From NCBI GenBank assembly GCA_964557445.1, contig CAZLAF010000001.1, positions 124,001 to 188,000 on the forward strand: a stretch of 64,000 nucleotides of DNA. The letters run 5' to 3'. The DNA is from UBA2112 sp964557445. GTDB lineage: Bacteria > Patescibacteriota > Saccharimonadia > Saccharimonadales > Saccharimonadaceae. The first letter of the stretch is position 1. Every line of letters begins with the position of its first letter. Position numbers and translations under genes: made by a program. Below the pieces are notes generated by a model. That model did not search any database, had not been told where the DNA came from, and saw nothing but the letters and a program-made list of their open reading frames with translations. Shown piece after piece: positions 60,663-64,000 of the stretch.

Positions 60663-61331
60663 ATGCTCGATCATCATATTCAGCGGCAGATTGTCTATGA
60701 CCTCGCATTTAGCGATGGGATGCGGTTTGGTGAACTAAAGCCGGATACGCTTGAAAATAAAGCGTTTGATTATCATCTAAAAAAGGTGGTGGCTGCAGGG
60801 TATGTACAAAAGAACGAAGACGGCACATATAGCCTTACGGCCGAGGGTAAGCGTGTGGGCAAAGGAGCTCTCAAAAAGCAAAGTCGACTGATAGATCGCG
60901 CCTACTCCACCCTCCTACTCGCAGTTCGTCGGCCAGACGACGGAGCGTGGTTGCTTGTGAGGCGCAAAACCCAGCCGCTACTTGGTCTGACGGGTTTTAT
61001 GAATGTATCTCCGGTAGCGAACCAAGAAACGGTGCAAACGGCTGCGCAGGTATGCTACGAGCAAACTGGACTTACCGGTACGTTCGTACCGCATGGTCAC
61101 GGGTATTTCCGTATTTACCGCGACGGAGCGCTCGAAAGCTTTATTCATTTTACGCTCCTGACGTGCAGCGATATTCAGGGAGAGTTGCACCAAAACAGTG
61201 AACTAGCGGAATACTACTGGGATACGGATCCGCGTTGGCAGGCACCGGAAATGCTACCGAACATGCAAACACTTTTTGAAATGTCTCAAGCTCCCGCGGG
61301 GTGCTTTGTTGAGAAAACGTTTGATATTTAA
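60663..61331 (+). CDS. Winged-helix plus divergent Nudix-domain protein
   Basis: 222 residues; TATACT 9 nt before ATG. Residues 1-80 form a winged helix (FGELKPDTLENKAFDYHLKK...GYVQKNEDGTYSLTAEG). The rest has a Nudix fold (LLLAVRRPDDGAWLLVRRK, GFMNVSPVANQETVQTAAQ VCYEQTGL), but the Nudix box lacks the REx2E glutamates, so hydrolase activity is doubtful. Looks like a NrtR-type regulator that binds a nucleotide-sugar-like ligand and DNA. Confidence 0.78.
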   Translation: MLDHHIQRQIVYDLAFSDGMRFGELKPDTLENKAFDYHLKKVVAAGYVQKNEDGTYSLTAEGKRVGKGALKKQSRLIDRAYSTLLLAVRRPDDGAWLLVRRKTQPLLGLTGFMNVSPVANQETVQTAAQVCYEQTGLTGTFVPHGHGYFRIYRDGALESFIHFTLLTCSDIQGELHQNSELAEYYWDTDPRWQAPEMLPNMQTLFEMSQAPAGCFVEKTFDI

Positions 61332-61414
61332 CGACTCGCTTGCTGGTGATAGTGTTCATTGCTTTGCTCCTTTGCTTACCTTATGTACTTAGTATGACTT
61401 TTCGGCAAAACATT

Positions 61415-61436
61415 AGCAGTGAAGAGTTTTTCACTA
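61415..61436 (+). repeat. 22-bp direct repeat, left copy
   Basis: Identical to 62248-62269. Contains AGTGAA...TTCACT, a 6-bp inverted repeat with loop GAGTTT, and includes the stop codon of the gene it flanks. Confidence 0.85.
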
Positions 61437-62216
61437 ACTTGTGAGTCCGAAATCGCGCTGCGCTTGTTCGAGGGCGTGGAGTGCTTCGCCGCTGCGCGGG
61501 GCGTTGTCGCGCCAGTCACGAGAGAACGGACTGTCTGGGTGTGCGAGCTGTGCGATAGATGCGTGATAGCCGGTTGGTTGGTGGCTGGTGCGAGCCTCTT
61601 CGAGAAGGTCTGATGCATAAAGCACGACGGCATCTTGGATGTCTACCTCGCTCATGCCGAGTGGCGCATTGGCATTTTGGAGATTGATGAGTAGTAGTGC
61701 TGTGTTGCCCATGTTGCGCCCAAGTTTTTTCTCGGTACGGATACGAGAGGTTTCGTGATTTTTTGCATGATGGATGGTTACTGTACTCGCCAGATTCGCG
61801 GACCGAGACAGCCCCTCTCGTACGCGTGCTTCTAGAAAATCTTTTGAGGCACGCCATGAGTCCTCTGCGTCGGTTTCGTCTTCTGCAAGTATAGGTAGCT
61901 TTAGCTCGCGTCGCATGAATATCTCTGGGGTTTTGGCGCTGTCGGCAAAAGTATACCAAGCAGAATTGAGCAGCGGTATAGCTAGTCGGCGACGTATATA
62001 AAGAATATCTTCTGGTTCGGCGACCGGATGGCTATATATTGCTTCGGCTACCTTTGCTCCCGATGCTTGGAATTCGCGAATAAGCGTACCTGGTGGTAGC
62101 TGCTGACGCCGAGCGATTTCTTTTGGGTTACGAGCTCGCGGCGGCACATAGTTGGCGCCGTCGGTATCGTTGATATGTTTTGTGGGTAGGTCAAAATTTC
62201 TTCGTGGTTTATTCAT
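61434..62216 (-). CDS. Hypothetical protein flanked by direct repeats
   Basis: 260 residues from ATG 62216 (no clear ribosome site; the frame runs to 62273 inside the right repeat). Mostly helical, soluble, with basic and Arg-rich parts (ARNPKEIARRQQLPPGTLI, IRRRLAIPLLNSAWYTF, RRELKLP) and two long helices near the end. Not recognised. Gene sits between exact 22-bp direct repeats 833 bp apart and is opposite to the Nudix gene. Confidence 0.7.
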   Translation of the reverse strand: MNKPRRNFDLPTKHINDTDGANYVPPRARNPKEIARRQQLPPGTLIREFQASGAKVAEAIYSHPVAEPEDILYIRRRLAIPLLNSAWYTFADSAKTPEIFMRRELKLPILAEDETDAEDSWRASKDFLEARVREGLSRSANLASTVTIHHAKNHETSRIRTEKKLGRNMGNTALLLINLQNANAPLGMSEVDIQDAVVLYASDLLEEARTSHQPTGYHASIAQLAHPDSPFSRDWRDNAPRSGEALHALEQAQRDFGLTS

Positions 62217-62247
62217 GCACTCTACTATGCGTCGAGAGAAGAAGATA

Positions 62248-62269
62248 AGCAGTGAAGAGTTTTTCACTA
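62248..62269 (+). repeat. 22-bp direct repeat, right copy
   Basis: Exact copy of 61415-61436, upstream of the 61434-62216 gene and just after the greA terminator. Confidence 0.85.
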
Positions 62270-62274
62270 CCATA

Positions 62275-62300
62275 AAAACCGCCCATAGTTGGGCGGTTTT
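62275..62300 (-). terminator. Terminator of greA
   Basis: AAAACCGCCCA TAGT TGGGCGGTTTT, 11-bp perfect stem, on the minus strand followed by TTATGG; the plus strand shows TTTTTAGG. Confidence 0.8.
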
Positions 62301-62319
62301 TAGGAGAGAATGCTACAGG

Positions 62320-62796
62320 CTAAGAGATGCGGACGAGCTGCAAGCTGTTCTTGCCGAGATTGGCTCCCCATTGGATAGTGTCGCTAATTGTCTTGCCGAC
62401 AAGACTTTGTCCCAATGGGCTCTTGATACTGATGCGACCGTCGCTTGGATTGGCCTCAACGCTGTCGACAATGGTGTATACGACAACGCGACCATTGGTA
62501 TCGATGAGCTCAACAACTGAGCCAATAGCGACCTTGAGCGCGTCACGCTTGCGTGGAAATAGTTTAGCAGTGGCAATGAGTGTACGTTTTTCGTCGAGCT
62601 CGGATTCGATTGTTTCGAGCTGAGCTAGCTTTTCAACACGTGCAAGACGTTCGTCGCGCGTATCTGTTTTGTCTTGCTCACGCAATGATCCGATGATCTT
62701 TTTCTGGTCACGTTCTAGTTGATTGATGCGTTTTTTGAGCTCTTTCATACCCTTTTTGCTTAGGTAGACTGTTTCTTTAGTGGCGGTGGTAGTCAT
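62320..62796 (-). CDS. greA: Transcription elongation factor GreA/GreB
   Basis: 158 residues. N-terminal coiled coil (MKELKKRINQLERDQKKIIGSLREQ...LAQLETIESELDEKR) and C-terminal FKBP-like domain with ISIKSPLGQSLVGK. The two tip acidic residues of the coil fit Asp/Glu in TDTRDERL. Rescues backtracked RNA polymerase. AAGGAGGG-type site before ATG 62796. Confidence 0.95.
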   Translation of the reverse strand: MTTTATKETVYLSKKGMKELKKRINQLERDQKKIIGSLREQDKTDTRDERLARVEKLAQLETIESELDEKRTLIATAKLFPRKRDALKVAIGSVVELIDTNGRVVVYTIVDSVEANPSDGRISIKSPLGQSLVGKTISDTIQWGANLGKNSLQLVRIS

Positions 62797-62888
62797 ATTA
62801 TTGATCCCTCCTTCTTTTGTTAGCCCTCGCTTATGGCGGTGGCTTGTGGTTGTAGTATGACAAACGTTTCTGAGAAAATAGTGAAAAA

Positions 62889-63896
62889 TCAGCTTTTGTC
62901 GCTACTTTTTTTGCCATTTTTTGCCATCGGCAAGAGTACGCGAAATGTTGTATCGTGATTTGGCGCGCTACTTACAGATAGTTCGCCGCCATGAAGCTGT
63001 ACAATTTTTTTGGCGAGCGATAGGCCAAGGCCAGTACCTGTGGTAGCGCGTGATTGATCGGCGCGATAAAAACGCTCAAAAATATGCGGTAGCTCTTCTG
63101 GAGATATACCCTTGCCACCGTTGGTGATGGCAAATTGAGCTTGTCGGCCTTTGCGGCTTAGCGCAATGGTAATTTTTGAATCTTTGGGACTGTATTTGAG
63201 AGCGTTGTCTATGAGGATTGTGATTAACTCTTCGATACTAGGCTGATTGGCGCGAAGAGAAATCGGCTTTGATGGTACATCAAAAACGATACGTTTGGCG
63301 TTTTTATCGTATCGCTGCACCGCCTCGCCTACTAGAGTACCTAGGTTTATATCGCTGAGTTCAAGGTTGGTGTGGTCAAGCTTTGATAGTTGAAGGAGTG
63401 TTTTGGATAACGCTGTGAGTTTATTGACTTCTTCGAGGTTGCTTTCGAGAAGTTCACGCATAGTGTCTTTGCTGCTTTTTTTGTCGCGGAGCGCTACTTC
63501 GAGCTCGGCACGCATCACCGCAAGTGGTGTGCGAAGCTCATGACTGGCGTCGCTCGTGAACCGAACTTGTGCCTCGTGAGCTTGTTCGATATGACCAAGT
63601 GTTCTCCGTGCCAAAAGATAACTTAGCACGCCTCCGCCAAGCAAAATGAGCAGGTTGACGTACAACAAGGTCATTAGTAGATTGTGGTTTGCTGTGTCGC
63701 GCTGAGCCTGCTGAAACAATGAATATTGTGTTGCGGGATGAGTGCTATAGTTGCCGAAGCGATCCTGAATAGCGGCCAGTCGATCACGTACTTCTCCGGT
63801 GGCGGCGTTATAGATGGTGATACTAAACAACATGCTGATCGACATAAGGATCAGCAAGTACCAGCCAGTGAGTTTTAGGATGGCGGAATGGAACAT
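62889..63896 (-). CDS. Two-component sensor histidine kinase
   Basis: 335 residues. Two membrane helices (about 10-30 and 72-92), short external loop, HAMP-less dimerisation helix with SHELRTPLAVMRAELEVAL (catalytic His), N box LIDNALKYS, GKGISPEELP and GTGLGLSLAKKIV. Starts 5 nt after the response regulator stop, same operon. Confidence 0.95.
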   Translation of the reverse strand: MFHSAILKLTGWYLLILMSISMLFSITIYNAATGEVRDRLAAIQDRFGNYSTHPATQYSLFQQAQRDTANHNLLMTLLYVNLLILLGGGVLSYLLARRTLGHIEQAHEAQVRFTSDASHELRTPLAVMRAELEVALRDKKSSKDTMRELLESNLEEVNKLTALSKTLLQLSKLDHTNLELSDINLGTLVGEAVQRYDKNAKRIVFDVPSKPISLRANQPSIEELITILIDNALKYSPKDSKITIALSRKGRQAQFAITNGGKGISPEELPHIFERFYRADQSRATTGTGLGLSLAKKIVQLHGGELSVSSAPNHDTTFRVLLPMAKNGKKSSDKS

Positions 63897-63901
63897 TGTG
63901 G

Positions 63902-64000
63902 TTATTGGGCCTCTATTTTGTATCCAAAGCCGCGCACTGTTTTGATGAGCGGCGTATCAAATGGCTCATCTATCTTGGCGCGCAAATATTTGATGTATAC
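63902..64000 (-). CDS. OmpR/PhoB-family response regulator, C-terminal end
   Basis: Runs off the window. The last 32 residues are the winged-helix end: YIKYLRAKIDE...LIKTVRGFGYKIE, the recognition wing of OmpR-type DNA-binding domains. Partner of the histidine kinase downstream. Confidence 0.92.
   Translation of the reverse strand, partial: VYIKYLRAKIDEPFDTPLIKTVRGFGYKIEAQ

Noticed and set aside
1..64000. CRISPR arrays, transposases or prophage modules
   Set aside because: No regularly spaced repeats, transposase motifs or phage structural genes were seen; the 22-bp pair and the palindrome in dus are the only repeat signals.

Overview
The window looks like part of a small, densely coded genome of a Candidatus Saccharibacteria (TM7, Patescibacteria/CPR) member. 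I infer this from the sortase, the PEGA-domain and GH18/GH5 surface proteins, the DUF3048 protein, the cadmium-carbonic-anhydrase-like protein, the compact F-type ATP synthase operon, many short cell-envelope proteins of unknown function, and the near absence of biosynthetic pathways. TGA is a stop codon here, so this is not a UGA-recoding Gracilibacterium or Absconditabacterium. I do not name a species. A striking trait is that many genes have a TATACT/TATAAT-type -10 box only 6-10 nt before the start codon, which implies leaderless mRNAs; I used this to correct several starts. A second gene class has Shine-Dalgarno starts and long perfect terminator hairpins, and encodes mostly unknown or secreted proteins.

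Layout. 1-10 kb: the end of a membrane protein gene coupled to a GH18 chitinase with two chitin-binding modules; metK behind a SAM riboswitch; an operon of MMPL exporter, ABC ATPase, ABC-2 permease and GH5 glucanase; a lipid-kinase-like gene; and a carbonic-anhydrase-like gene with an apparent frameshift. 10-24 kb: tRNA-Glu, a DUF3048/histidine kinase/receiver operon, gltX, PEGA protein, sortase, tRNA-Leu, kinase-like genes, exonuclease III, smpB and small membrane proteins. 24-29 kb: a CMP-kinase-like gene, two GT4 glycosyltransferases, a glutaredoxin and a lipoprotein.

29-36 kb: a complete F0F1 ATP synthase operon (I-B-E-F-H-A-x-G-y-D-C) with two unfamiliar small genes, x and y, inserted between alpha/gamma and gamma/beta and translationally coupled to their neighbours. 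36-40 kb: a tandemly duplicated two-gene cassette, each a short membrane-anchored protein plus a secreted coiled-coil protein with a glycine/serine-rich repeat region. This is the best candidate for an undescribed surface system in the window.

40-50 kb: plsC-like acyltransferase, a dus gene carrying an in-frame ~100-bp palindrome, a cluster of hairpins with a 51-residue ORF and two odd tRNA genes, a UvrD-like helicase-nuclease, hypothetical proteins and an RlmD-type methyltransferase. 50-57 kb: a large alpha/beta-hydrolase-like protein, a eukaryote-type glycogen branching enzyme, 6-phosphogluconate dehydrogenase and a PE-PPE-domain protein reminiscent of mycobacteria. 57-64 kb: a PPC-domain protein, a second SAM riboswitch before metY, tRNA-Gln, a divergent Nudix protein, a gene flanked by 22-bp direct repeats, greA and a two-component system cut by the window end.
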